This document shows positions 26,276 through 35,496 of a stretch of 64,000 bases of DNA, in pieces. The number at the start of each line of letters is the position of its first letter. Position 1 is the stretch's first letter. This stretch comes from Sinorhizobium alkalisoli (GTDB lineage Bacteria > Pseudomonadota > Alphaproteobacteria > Rhizobiales > Rhizobiaceae): positions 1,116,001 to 1,180,000 of the forward strand of contig NZ_CP034910.1 of NCBI RefSeq assembly GCF_008932245.1. Direction: 5' to 3'. Position numbers and translations under genes: made by a program. Below the pieces are notes generated by a model. That model was not told where the DNA came from and made no database searches. It saw nothing but the letters and a program-made list of their open reading frames with translations.

Positions 26276-26515
26276 TCAGGATTTTGCCGCCGCGGCGCGT
26301 ATTCGGCGGTATTGCTCCGTAGGAAGCCCACCCCAACCCCAATTGTCGAGATCGACTTCCTCGATTACGACGTAGGTCGAGTCGAGCGGCTTGTTGAGGA
26401 CGTCGAGCAGCACCTCGCTGACGCCTTTGATGATGGCGGCCTTCTCCTCCGCCGTGACGGAGTTGCGGTCCGGAGTGCTTCCCTCGCGGGTGACCTGTAC
26501 GGTGACAATAGGCAT
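26276..26515 (-). CDS. 4-oxalocrotonate tautomerase family protein
   Basis: 79 residues from the Met at 26515, so that mature Pro1 (MPIVTVQVTREG) is the catalytic base, as the family requires. The upstream in-frame Met at 26527 would bury the proline. The body AEEKAAIIKGVSEVLLDVLN and YVVIEEVDLDNWGWGG fit the tautomerase beta-alpha-beta fold. It follows the SDR and LysR genes on the same strand, probably as one transcript. Confidence 0.85.
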   Translation of the reverse strand: MPIVTVQVTREGSTPDRNSVTAEEKAAIIKGVSEVLLDVLNKPLDSTYVVIEEVDLDNWGWGGLPTEQYRRIRAAAAKS

Positions 26516-26589
26516 TGCCGTCTCCATTGAATTTGTTGGGCTTGGACAGGCGCCGCACGGTTCCAGCGCGGCCTACCTTGTGCTGGTGA

Positions 26590-27303
26590 TTACCAACGAC
26601 CGGCGTTCTGGCCGCCGTCGACGTGCAGGATCTCGCCGGTGACGAAGCCCGCGGTCTCGAGGTAGAGGACGGCATCGACGATATCGCGAATTTCGCCCAT
26701 GTGGCCGATGGGGTGCAGTCCGGCGAACACCGAATGCGTCTCGGGCGGATGCATCGGCGTCTTGATGATGCCCGGAGAGACCGCGTTGACCCGTACGCCG
26801 CTCTTGGAGAATTCCATCGCCAGCGACCGCGTCACAGCATTCAGACCTCCTTTGGTAAGAGAGGCGAGCGCGGAGGGCACGCCGACGATTGGCTGATCGA
26901 CGAGGCTCGTGGTAATGCTGACGATATGACCCGAGCTCTGCTTCAGCATCTCCGCCGCCGCTCGCTGGGTGATGTGGAAGAAGCCTGCGACATTGACGCC
27001 GAGATTATGCTCGTACTCATCTTGCGTCATTTCAATGAAGGGCTTGGCGAGGAAAACGCCCGCATTGTTCACCAGCGAGTCGATTCGGCCAAAGCGATCG
27101 AGGCCCTCGCGCACGACCCGCTCGGCGGTATCCGGCTTGCTGATGTCGCCGGCTACCGTGTGAATATTAGGGTCGGCGCTCTCTTTGATCGACCGCGACG
27201 TGGCTACGACGCGGTAGTTACGGTCGCGATAGGCGCGTACCAATCCGGCGCCGATGCCTTGCGACGCGCCGGTGATGATGACGACTTTCTGTTCGGTGCT
27301 CAT
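26590..27303 (-). CDS. SDR-family oxidoreductase lacking the catalytic tyrosine
   Basis: 237 residues from ATG 27303. The cofactor motif is TGASQGIG and NNAG follows. The region that normally has YxxxK reads SALASLTKGGLNAVTRS: the Lys is kept but the Tyr position four residues earlier is Ala. The C-terminus HVDGGQNAGRW is normal. It may act on a substrate needing no proton relay, or use another residue. Neighbours are a LysR regulator upstream and a tautomerase downstream. Confidence 0.82.
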   Translation of the reverse strand: MSTEQKVVIITGASQGIGAGLVRAYRDRNYRVVATSRSIKESADPNIHTVAGDISKPDTAERVVREGLDRFGRIDSLVNNAGVFLAKPFIEMTQDEYEHNLGVNVAGFFHITQRAAAEMLKQSSGHIVSITTSLVDQPIVGVPSALASLTKGGLNAVTRSLAMEFSKSGVRVNAVSPGIIKTPMHPPETHSVFAGLHPIGHMGEIRDIVDAVLYLETAGFVTGEILHVDGGQNAGRW

Positions 27304-27444
27304 GGGTAAGATCCTTGTTTCGATTGCAGCGGTGCCCCTTGCGTCCGCCCTCCGCCATCGGCGTCGGTGCAATGAAATTAGGTCCATCCGATCTTTGGGA
27401 GAATAGTCGCTGTTTGGCAGTCACTCGACCGAACACCGGCATAA

Positions 27445-28377
27445 TCATCCGAGCGCATCGGCTTCCGCCGAGAGGTGGGCGAACTCGGAGCGCAGGCGTG
27501 GGGCGGCGAAATCGACGAAGGTACGGACCTTCGGGACTGACATCCGGCCCTGCGGTGAGATGAGATGCGCCGGCAAGGGCGGGTGCTCGGCCTCCGCAAG
27601 CACGATCTTGAGGCGTCCGTCGCGCACATATTCCGCAACGTGATAGGAATAGAGCCTGGTGACACCGTGACCTGCGGCGGCGGAAGCGGCCGCAGCGCGC
27701 ACGCTGTTGAAGATGCACCGCGGGGTGAACTGCACTGTTCTTGGAATGGACGACCCCTTCACCGGCGTAAAATTCCAGGAGTCCAGGCCGAAATTGGTAA
27801 AGGCGATGATCCGGTGTTTCGCGAGATCTGCCGGCTCGTCAATCCGCGGATGAGTGGCGAGGTAGCGAGGAGAGGCGACCACCACCCGCCTGACATCCCC
27901 GCCAACCCGGGTGGAGATGAGTGACGAGTCCGCCAATTGCCCGATGCGCAGGGCAATGTCGATGCCCTCATCCACCAGGTTGGCGAACCGATCGAGCAGG
28001 AGCAGTTGTGCCGACACGGCGGGATAGAGATCGAGGAAATCATCGAGGATGGGGCGGAGCACCTCCTCCCCCAGGATCGGCGGCGCCGAAATCGTCAATC
28101 TTCCGCGAGGAGCCGACCGCTCGCCGCCAGCGAGCATGTCGGCTTCCTCGAGGTCGACCAGCACCCTGCGGCAGGCGGCGGCATAGCGCTGGCCGGCTTC
28201 GCTGAGTTTCAACGTGCGGGTAGTCCGGTGCAATAACTCGACGCCGACATGTGTCTCCAGTAAACTCAGCGCCCGGCTGACCGCCGTCGGCGAACGCTTC
28301 AGCCGCCGCGCGGCACCGGCGAGACTGCCTTCGTCGATCGCCGTCACGAACACTTTCATTGCATCGATGCGATCCAT
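27445..28377 (-). CDS. LysR-family transcriptional regulator
   Basis: 310 residues: N-terminal winged helix 1-60 (MDRIDAMKVFVTAIDEGSLA followed by RSPTAVSRALSLLE) and a periplasmic-binding-protein-like effector domain from about 90. It lies upstream of the SDR and tautomerase on the same strand with a 141-bp gap, so it may control them and be co-transcribed rather than divergent, which is less common for LysR. Confidence 0.9.
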   Translation of the reverse strand: MDRIDAMKVFVTAIDEGSLAGAARRLKRSPTAVSRALSLLETHVGVELLHRTTRTLKLSEAGQRYAAACRRVLVDLEEADMLAGGERSAPRGRLTISAPPILGEEVLRPILDDFLDLYPAVSAQLLLLDRFANLVDEGIDIALRIGQLADSSLISTRVGGDVRRVVVASPRYLATHPRIDEPADLAKHRIIAFTNFGLDSWNFTPVKGSSIPRTVQFTPRCIFNSVRAAAASAAAGHGVTRLYSYHVAEYVRDGRLKIVLAEAEHPPLPAHLISPQGRMSVPKVRTFVDFAAPRLRSEFAHLSAEADALG

Positions 28378-28734
28378 CTATTCTGCCGCCCTTCGGGATA
28401 GTGACTGCCAGACAACAACTATTCACCTGAAAACGGCATCAGGTAAATAATGGCACCAGGCCGAAGCCGCGATCGATCTGCGAAGGCCGGCGGGACGGGC
28501 ATATTTTCCTCGGTGAGCCCGCGTTGGGACACGCCTCAAAGAGAAGGAGAATGGCTATGAAAATCCTGATGGTTCTGACCTCGCATGACCAACTGGGGAA
28601 TACCGGCAAGCCGACGGGCTTCTGGCTCGAGGAGTTCGCGGCGCCCTATTATGATGGGGTGGACACCCCCCTCGACGGCATCGATGTGCCAGAATGGTGG
28701 TTGTTGCAGCCACCGGAGAGAAGGAGTGTCCACG

Positions 28735-29757
28735 ATGGAAGTTAGCACGATCGGCCTGGATTTGGCGAAGAATGTGTTTCAGGCCCATGGGGCGGACGCG
28801 TCTGGTTGCGTCGTTTTCCGCAAGCAATTGCGCCGGAAGAACGTGCTCGAATTCTTCGCCAAGCAGCCCGTGTGCATGGTTGCCATGGAGGCATGTGCCG
28901 GTGCGCATTATTGGGCGAGGGAGATTGGTAGATTTGGTCACACTGTTAGATTGATCCCGCCGGCCTACGTCAAGCCGTTCGTGAAGCGACAGAAGAACGA
29001 CGCGGCCGACGCCGAGGCAATTTGCGAGGCTGCCCAGCGTCCGACGATGCGTTTCGTCGCTGTAAAGAGTGAGGATGCTCAGGCAAGCGCCGTTGTGTTT
29101 CGGGCTCGGGACTTGCTGGTGCGACAGCGAACGCAAGTTATCAACTCGCTCCGCGGTCACCTCGCCGAATACGGCTTCGTCACCGCTCAGGGTCCATCGC
29201 ATGTCGCCGGGCTCATAGAATACGTGACGGATGATAAGAACACTCTGCCGGACGCAGCTCGTCTGGCGCTCGCCATGTTGGTCGATACTCTGCGATCGCT
29301 GGAGGACCGGATCAGGCAGCTCGACCACGAGATCGCACGTCGCGCCCGAGAAGACGCGGACGCTCGGCGGCTTGCGACGATCCCAGGTGTAGGACCGATA
29401 ACAGCGACGGCATTGACAGCATTGGCTCCAGCGGCATCGACCTTCAAAAGAGGACGTGATTTTGCCGCCTGGCTCGGCCTGACGCCACTTCAGCGATCTA
29501 CTGGCGGAAAACAGAAACTTGGCGCGACATCGAAAATGGGCGAGCGAACATTGCGGCGCCTCCTTATTCTTGGAGCCAGCTCCGTGGTCCGGCAAGCCGC
29601 TCATCGTGGTCTGCCAGAGGGATCGTGGCTCGGGCGCATGCTCGTCCGTAAGCCACGTATGCTTGTGATCGTCGCCCTCGCCAACAAGCTGGCGCGCATC
29701 GTTTGGGCGCTGCTAGCGAAAGGCGGGGTCTATGGAGCTCCAGTAGCGGCCGGATAA
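28735..29757 (+). CDS. IS110-family transposase (DEDD recombinase)
   Basis: 340 residues from ATG 28735, preceded by AAGGAG. The N-terminal RuvC-like DEDD domain begins IGLDLAKNVFQAHG and has MEACAGAHYW and KRQKNDAADAEAI. The C-terminal transposase_20 domain has TIPGVGPITATAL, FAAWLGLTP and the conserved-serine region LRRLLILGASS. Full length and undamaged, so the element may be active. Confidence 0.92.
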   Translation: MEVSTIGLDLAKNVFQAHGADASGCVVFRKQLRRKNVLEFFAKQPVCMVAMEACAGAHYWAREIGRFGHTVRLIPPAYVKPFVKRQKNDAADAEAICEAAQRPTMRFVAVKSEDAQASAVVFRARDLLVRQRTQVINSLRGHLAEYGFVTAQGPSHVAGLIEYVTDDKNTLPDAARLALAMLVDTLRSLEDRIRQLDHEIARRAREDADARRLATIPGVGPITATALTALAPAASTFKRGRDFAAWLGLTPLQRSTGGKQKLGATSKMGERTLRRLLILGASSVVRQAAHRGLPEGSWLGRMLVRKPRMLVIVALANKLARIVWALLAKGGVYGAPVAAG

Positions 29758-30006
29758 ACCGGCCGCAAACAGGAGGCGTCGAAGGTGTAGGAGGGTCGAA
29801 AGGAAGGTATGGCGCACAGTCGATAAGAGACGGGATCGGAAAACCAGGCCTGAACGGAGTGCCCAGAGCACGCTTTTATGATTTGGACCCGATCCGCGAA
29901 CTCCCATACGGGCCCGCGGCATCCAGATGGTCGCAACAGAGGCCGGACAGATGTCAGCACCCGACTACGCGCAAGTACCGTGCCTGGAAAATCCTCTTGC
30001 ACTTAC
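29758..30006 (+). ncRNA. Candidate bridge-RNA region of the IS1111-like element
   Basis: A non-coding right end of about 250 bp follows the transposase stop inside the element. In the IS1111 subgroup the guide (bridge) RNA comes from the right end. Length and position fit; the RNA boundaries and its target and donor loops could not be folded here. Confidence 0.4.
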
Positions 30007-30678
30007 GGGGGTGTCCACAGATGTGTTCAGGGATGCCGGCGCGGAGGTCACGCTCGCATCGCCAAAGGGTGGCCAACCGCCGATCGATCCGAAAAGCGAT
30101 GAACCGGGCAGCCAGACCGAGGCGATGGAACGTTTCAAGAAGGACTCCGCCGCTCAGGAGGAACTCGCCAACACCAGACGGCTCGCCGAAGTCGAGATGG
30201 ACGGCTTCGACGCGATCTTCTATCCGGGAGGTCACGGCCCACTTTGGGACCTTGAGGACGAAGACTCGATCGCGCTCATCGAAGAGTTCTACAATGCAGG
30301 AAAACCGGTTGCTGCCGTCTGCCATGGCCCGGCTGTCCTGCTCAAGGTCACCTCTCAGGGAGAGCCCGTCGTCAAGGGAAAGCGCGTCACCGGCTTCACC
30401 AATTCCGAGGAGGAGGCGGTGCAACTGACCGATGTCGTGCCGTTCCTTGTCGAAGACGAACTGAAGCGCCTTGGCGCCCGCTTTGAAAAGGCCGCTGATT
30501 GGGCCGATTTCACGGTTGTGGACGGCCAGCTGATCACGGGCCAGAACCCGACTTCGTCCACCGCGGCGGCAAAGGAACTACTCAAGCTTCTCCAGTAGTC
30601 GACGACCTGGCTCGCCGGCTCCTTCTTTCAGATATCAGGAGGACCGCAAGGAAGCCTCCTGCACTTTTGCAGGCTAAC

Positions 30679-30705
30679 CGCCCCGTCGCCCAGGGCGGCG
30701 GGGCG
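30679..30705. terminator. GC-rich hairpin after the DJ-1 gene
   Basis: CGCCCCGTCGCCC and GGGCGGCGGGGCG are complementary apart from one G-T pair. A T-rich stretch follows about 20 bases later. It is a plausible terminator. The rest of 30600-30967 holds nothing that I can identify. Confidence 0.45.
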
Positions 30706-30967
30706 TCCGCTTCCCTGAAGGTTTTTCGATGCGGGCTGCGACGGCTGCCACCGGGTGTGTTCCGGCCCGCGTAAAAAACCTCGGAAGGATGAATACCAAT
30801 CCGACTACGCCGGCGGTCGCCTTACCCGATAGCCGACATTTGCCGCACGCCTTCAGTGACATCGACGCTATCTCCGGAGTCGAACCTTAGAAGCCAGCAG
30901 GCATCAGTGGCCGCCCCATCAAGTGCTGGGATGACCACAAACTGAATGCATCAAATTGACCGCGCGG

Positions 30968-31960
30968 TCACTTGGTCCCGATGCCAATATTGACGGGGTT
31001 TCTCAGGATGGCCGAGCCGTAACCGCCTGCCCGTCCGCGAACCATGCGATCGAGCGTCTGGTGAATAACTCCACGCTCGCCGTTGCTCAATGCCGGGCTG
31101 CAAAGCACTTCCTCGACAATCGGATTGCTCCATGCGATCCAGTCCCATAGCTCGGCGCCTGACCTAAACGCCGTGCTCTCGGTGATCGTCTCGACATTGA
31201 CGTCCTTCAGTCCGGCTTTCGTCAGTTCGCGGACAAGCCGCTGCGGATCTCTGAGCTGAAACGGCAGCGGCGGGGGGCCATCAGCGGACCATTAAACTCC
31301 GGGCGCACCGATTGAACGGCCCCGACCAGGAAAGCGAGGAAGTCTATCCGAGGCAGGTCTCAAAAGGCGATGACCAGCACCCGCCCTCCAGGTTTGACAA
31401 CCCGTGTCATCTCCCGAATGCGCCTTGGCACGTCGGGAAAGAGCATTACCCCAAACTGAGATCCCGCCATGTCGAAGCTGTCGTCGTCCATTACGCGGGT
31501 ATCGATTTGCATGTTTTCCCGGCCGGCACGTTCTCGCAGCAGCCGGAGCATGATGGGCGACTGGTCGACGGCGACCACCTCGGCACCGATACGTGCTGCC
31601 GGGATACTGGGCGCGCCGCTGCAGGATGCAATGTCGAGAAAGCACACACCGGGGCGGAGCCCTGCCCTGATCAGACTCTCATTGCCGAGCCACATCTGCG
31701 TTTCTGTATTCGTCCGATCGTAGCCAGGGGCAATTCGATCCCAAGCATCACGAGTGTCGGGCAGCGCCTGGGTCGCGGCGGCTTCGCTCTCTATAAGCGC
31801 GGTGCGGATCGCGTCCATGAATGCCGACTGGCTGCTCGATCGGCGGATCGTCGGCGGCACCATCGATGACATGGAGCGGCCAGCCGAAGCGGGCGCTTGC
31901 GGACTCGGCGATCGGCAGCGGCGTCGCGAGATCGTGCCGCCCCCAGACCAGGAATGTCGG
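30968..31960 (-). pseudogene. Decayed alpha/beta-hydrolase-methyltransferase gene
   Basis: From right to left the minus strand reads the end of an alpha/beta hydrolase (PTFLVWGRHDLATPLPIAES) and, after a frame change near 31825, a SAM-dependent methyltransferase (MDAIRTALIES... DAWDRIAPGYDRTN, FLDIASCSGAPSIPAARIGA). The frame meets a TGA at 31360-31362 after VLVIAF and continues DLPRIDFLAFLVGA. It shifts once more near 31277, where one C seems lost, and ends ILRNPVNIGIGTK at 30968. A short internal deletion is likely after RVMD. The whole is a broken gene, perhaps once a fused protein. Confidence 0.65.
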
Positions 31961-32310
31961 TGGGCGCGATCGTCACCTGCCTGTGGTTGGTCTGGTTTGG
32001 CCTGTCCCTGGCGCGGCTCCAGGCCGGCCGCCTGACCGGGACCGGCTTCGGGTCTTTCGCCGCAGCGCTGGTGCTCCTCGGGATCGGCTGGAATTTTCTC
32101 TACATCGGCGGCACGACGCTCCTGACTACGACCGACACGCAGGCCGAAAAACGCGCGCAAGCTGTCACGACATGACGATCTTTGCGGTCGGACTCGCGTG
32201 TTCTTTCAGAGCCGGCGCGTTGCTGAAGCGCCTTGGTGGCAGATGCTGAATCTTGCGCCTTTGCCGAGGCTGGCCGTCGCCGCCGCTACCTTGGCTTGAC
32301 TGGTCACCGT
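31957..32310 (+). pseudogene. MFS transporter remnant
   Basis: The plus strand encodes GSFAAALVLLGIGWNFLYIG followed by GTTLLTTT, then in shifted frames FAVGLACSF, GALLKRLG and MLNLA, the late helices of a major-facilitator transporter. No start and several frame changes. It lies back to back with the hydrolase-methyltransferase pseudogene. Confidence 0.55.
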
Positions 32311-32409
32311 CAGCGCCGACATATCGAGCCTGCCCATGCAGCTTGACGCCACGACCCTCGCCTCGCGGGAACAGCCCTCGCAAATGAAGACTCGGTTCCC
32401 GGAAAAGTG

Positions 32410-33021
32410 TCAATTTCGCCGTGCGCTGCCCTCGTAGGTAAAAGTCATCGGCTTCGGCCCTTGCATGTACCCCGTCTCAATCCGGTCGATTTGGAATCCT
32501 GCCGCTTCTATCATCGACCTGATCGGTCGGTTTAGATGGCAGCCGCCGCTGATGCGCCGCCAGATAGGCGTGAGGTGATCCTGCCACCAGCGCACTCCAC
32601 GGTCAGGCGAGAGTCCATGCTCGACGAACAGCAGCTTGCCGTCCGGCCTGAGTACGCGGCGCATTTCCGACAGTGCTGCCGCACTTCCCGGGATCGTGCA
32701 TAGGGTCCAGGTGGTGACCACCGTGTCGACGCTCTTGTCGTCAAGCGGAATGGTTTCCGCCGAGTCCTCGATAAAGGTGACCGGCATTTCCGAATGCGGG
32801 ACGCGGCGCGCCATCGCGAGGAGGGTTGGGTCGGGTTCAAGGGCGAGAATTTCCCGTATAGACCCCCGGTAAAAGGGCAGGTTCAGGCCCGAGCCGCTGC
32901 CTATCTCCAGGACGCGACCTTCCGCAGCGCCGATTACGCGCTCGCGATAGGGATGCAGGCGCTCGTTGCGCATTGAGAGATCGCAGAGCTTCGGCAGGAT
33001 CACATCGCTGTAGATGCCCAT
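32410..33021 (-). CDS. Class I SAM-dependent methyltransferase
   Basis: 203 residues. Motif I is VLEIGSGSGLNLPFY; later SVDTVVTTWTLCTIPGSAAA and RVLRPDGKLLFVEHG match motifs II and III of UbiE/METTL7-like enzymes. The C-terminal GYMQGPKPMTFTYEG is typical of the group. The substrate is unknown, possibly a lipid or small thiol. It appears monocistronic, downstream of a small DUF1059 gene. Confidence 0.87.
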   Translation of the reverse strand: MGIYSDVILPKLCDLSMRNERLHPYRERVIGAAEGRVLEIGSGSGLNLPFYRGSIREILALEPDPTLLAMARRVPHSEMPVTFIEDSAETIPLDDKSVDTVVTTWTLCTIPGSAAALSEMRRVLRPDGKLLFVEHGLSPDRGVRWWQDHLTPIWRRISGGCHLNRPIRSMIEAAGFQIDRIETGYMQGPKPMTFTYEGSARRN

Positions 33022-33060
33022 GCGCGGTTCCTTAGCGGTGACGAAACGGTGCGCGTCGTC

Positions 33061-33249
33061 CTACGTTTCGCGGATTAGGTTTTTGATCTGTTGCCGATCT
33101 TCTGGGGACCATTTCTCAGGCTCCTCCTGATGAGCGGTCGATCCGTGGATTTCGATGTGTTTCCAGAGTTCCGCTTCAGTTTCGGCAGTAAACGACGCCG
33201 GACACGCTTCCATTCCAGGGTAGTCCTTGCAGCGGTACGAGTAGGCCAT
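33061..33249 (-). CDS. DUF1059-family small protein
   Basis: 62 residues beginning MAYSYRCKDYPGMEACPASF, with Cys at 7 and 16 and a later H-x3-H pair (WKHIEIHG). This zinc-binding-like pattern is characteristic of DUF1059. The function of the family is unknown. Confidence 0.82.
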   Translation of the reverse strand: MAYSYRCKDYPGMEACPASFTAETEAELWKHIEIHGSTAHQEEPEKWSPEDRQQIKNLIRET

Positions 33250-33450
33250 CGCTTCACCCTCCTACGCTGCCATCACAGTAGCACAGAATTGTGCGGCGGA
33301 GACGCTGACCAACGGCGTGCGATCCTTGTCCTTCTGACGGAATGCAAGGGGCCGATGGCCTGGCGCTCGCCCCTTCGCTTCCTTTACTTTCGCCGTCGGC
33401 TTCAGCACACTCCATGCGAGGAGCGAGCGCGGGTCCGTTGGGAGGCGGTC

Positions 33451-35328
33451 ATGTTTTCTTATTCCGACCATGTCCGGGAAATCGAGCGGGCGGGCCGCGG
33501 CCTCCCCGTCAGTCGTGACGACATGGTCGTGAAATCCTGGTTGCGCTGCCTCGAGCATCACCGGCTCGACCCGGCGCAGACCTGCGAGGCCTATATCGTT
33601 CCGGAGCCGCGGCTCAAGGAGCACCGCCAGCAATCGGAAGACCTGATCAACATCGCCCGCTCCGGGCTCGAGCATCTGTTCCGGCAGGTGGCGGGGCAGA
33701 ACTACGTGCTGCTGCTCTCCGATCGGCAGGGCGTGACCGTCGAGTTCCTCGGTGATCCGCTCTTTAACAACAACCTGCGCAAGGCCGGGCTTTATCTCGG
33801 TGCGGAATGGTCGGAGTGGCGCGCCGGCACCTGTGCCGTCGGCGCCTGCATCGAGGCGGGCGAGGCGCTGACGATCCATCAGACTGACCATTTCGACAAC
33901 ACCCATACGCCGCTCTCCTGCACCGCGGCGCCGATCTACGACACGCATGGCGAACTCTCCGCGGTCCTCGACATTTCGCTCCTGAGTTCGCCGATCGCGA
34001 AGGCGAGCCAGAACCTTGCGCTGCATCTGGTCAACGCTACCGCAAGGCGCATCGAGCTTGCCAACCTCATGGCGCAAGCACGTCACGAATGGGTACTGCG
34101 GTTCTCGCGCTCACCGGAATTCCTCGATGTCGATCCTGAGGCGGCGATATCGATCGACGGGCGCGGACGTATCGTCGGCATGACGCACGGCGGCGCGAAG
34201 ATCCTGGCGCGCGCGGCCGGACTCGACTGGCGGGATCCGCGCCAGCTTCTCGGCGAACCGGTGTCGCGCTTCCTCGACGTGGAGATCGACGATCTTCCCG
34301 ACCTCACGCGCCAGCGTCCGACGCAGGACCGGCTCGTCTTCGCCCGCGATGGAGATGCGCTTTTCGCCCATGCCATCGAGCCGCATTCGCGCATCCGCGC
34401 GCCGGTCATCTCGCGCGAGCAGATCCCGCCGCCATTGCGCCGGCTCGGTGGCGATGCACCCGAGATCGTCGCGCTGCAGGCGAGGGCCGCGAAGCTTGCC
34501 CGCACGAGCCTGCCGATCCTTATCCAGGGCGAAACGGGAACCGGCAAGGAGCATCTGGCCCGCGCCATTCACGAAGGCAGCGGCCTCAACGGCCAGTTCG
34601 TCGCCATCAACTGTGCGGCGATCCCCGAACAACTGATCGAGAGCGAGCTCTTCGGCTATCTGCCCGGCGCCTTCACCGGCGCCTCCGCCAAGGGCCGCAA
34701 GGGCCTGATCGAGCAGGCCGACGGCGGCACTCTCTTCCTCGACGAGATCGGCGACATGCCGCTTGTCCTGCAGAGCCGGTTGCTGCGCGTGCTTGCCGAG
34801 GGCGAGGTCTTGCCCGTCGGAGCCAGCGTTCCGCGCCCGGTTCAGATCCGGGTCGTCTCCGCCTCGCATCGGCCTCTGCAAACGCTCGTCTCCCAAGGCC
34901 ACTTCCGCGAAGATCTCTATTACCGCCTGAATGCCGCGACGCTCTCGCTTCCTGCGCTGAGGGACAGATCCGATTTCGATTGGGTTCTGGAGGAGATCCT
35001 GAAGCGGCATTCCGGCGGCAGGCTCACGCTGTCCGCGGCTGCCGTCATCGCGCTCAAGGCCCATGATTGGCCGGGAAACATCCGCGAACTCGACAACGCG
35101 GTCGCCGTCGCCTCGGCGCTTGCCGAAAACGGCGTCGTCGAGATCGGCGACCTGCCGGAAGTTCTCGTGGGCAAGGCCGGCGCTGGTGGATGTGAGGCGG
35201 GTGCGGCTCTGGACCTGATGCTCGCCGCCTGCAACTGGAACATCTCCGAGGCCGCCCGTCGTCTGGGTCTCGACCGCTCCACCGTGCATCGGCAGATCAA
35301 GCGTTATCGGCTAAAGCCGAAGCACTGA
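33451..35328 (+). CDS. Sigma-54-dependent activator, AcoR-like
   Basis: 625 residues from ATG 33451, preceded by GGAGG. The N-terminal GAF-type sensor (about 60-200) has EWRAGTCAVGACIEAGEALT and TPLSCTAAPIYD, as in AcoR proteins that sense small ketones. The AAA+ domain has Walker A GETGTGKE, the sigma-54 contact loop GAFTGA and Walker B GGTLFLDEIGD. A Fis-type helix-turn-helix ends the protein (ISEAARRLGLDRSTVHRQI). It lies directly upstream of a canonical sigma-54 promoter. Confidence 0.93.
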   Translation: MFSYSDHVREIERAGRGLPVSRDDMVVKSWLRCLEHHRLDPAQTCEAYIVPEPRLKEHRQQSEDLINIARSGLEHLFRQVAGQNYVLLLSDRQGVTVEFLGDPLFNNNLRKAGLYLGAEWSEWRAGTCAVGACIEAGEALTIHQTDHFDNTHTPLSCTAAPIYDTHGELSAVLDISLLSSPIAKASQNLALHLVNATARRIELANLMAQARHEWVLRFSRSPEFLDVDPEAAISIDGRGRIVGMTHGGAKILARAAGLDWRDPRQLLGEPVSRFLDVEIDDLPDLTRQRPTQDRLVFARDGDALFAHAIEPHSRIRAPVISREQIPPPLRRLGGDAPEIVALQARAAKLARTSLPILIQGETGTGKEHLARAIHEGSGLNGQFVAINCAAIPEQLIESELFGYLPGAFTGASAKGRKGLIEQADGGTLFLDEIGDMPLVLQSRLLRVLAEGEVLPVGASVPRPVQIRVVSASHRPLQTLVSQGHFREDLYYRLNAATLSLPALRDRSDFDWVLEEILKRHSGGRLTLSAAAVIALKAHDWPGNIRELDNAVAVASALAENGVVEIGDLPEVLVGKAGAGGCEAGAALDLMLAACNWNISEAARRLGLDRSTVHRQIKRYRLKPKH

Positions 35329-35440
35329 GCGGATGCTGCAACAGGTCGGCCGCCACAGCTGTGGCGACCACACCGCTCGGCGCAACACACCTGTCCCTCC
35401 TGCCTCCTGAAAACGTTGCATTTTCCTCGCTGTGACAGTT

Positions 35441-35456
35441 TGGCACGGCCATTGCA
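35441..35456 (+). promoter_or_regulatory. Sigma-54 (-24/-12) promoter
   Basis: TGGCACGGCCATTGCA matches the consensus TGGCACG-N4-TTGCA exactly, with GG and GC at the required spacing. It lies 41 bp upstream of the dehydrogenase start and downstream of the AcoR-like activator, which is expected to bind upstream between about 35330 and 35430. Confidence 0.88.
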
Positions 35457-35496
35457 GCTCGCTGGTCAACCACAACGGCAGCGATGAGGAGGAAAC

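Larger units (their letters stand above)
28659..30018 (+). mobile_element. IS110-family element, IS1111-like
   Basis: Ends are marked by the 12-bp inverted repeats GTGGACACCCCC (28659-28670) and GGGGGTGTCCAC (30007-30018). The interrupted gene shows GAT on both sides of the insertion (28653-28655 and 30020-30022), consistent with little or no target duplication. One transposase gene fills most of the element, leaving 76 bp at the left and about 250 bp at the right without a gene. Confidence 0.8.
28557..30598 (+). pseudogene. DJ-1/PfpI family protein, split by an insertion sequence
   Basis: The 5' piece (28557-28655) encodes MKILMVLTSHDQLGN up to FAAPYYD. The 3' piece resumes at about 30020 with VFRDAGAEVTLASPKGGQP and carries the nucleophile elbow AVCHGPAVLL with the family cysteine, running to the stop at 30598. 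Rejoined, the protein would have about 226 residues, normal for the type-1 glutamine-amidotransferase-like chaperone/glyoxalase group. The 1.36-kb element between the halves interrupts the frame, so the gene is inactive unless the element excises. Confidence 0.85.

Noticed and set aside
34111..35289. 392-codon minus-strand frame opposite the sigma-54 activator
   Set aside because: Antisense shadow of a well-supported AAA+ regulator.
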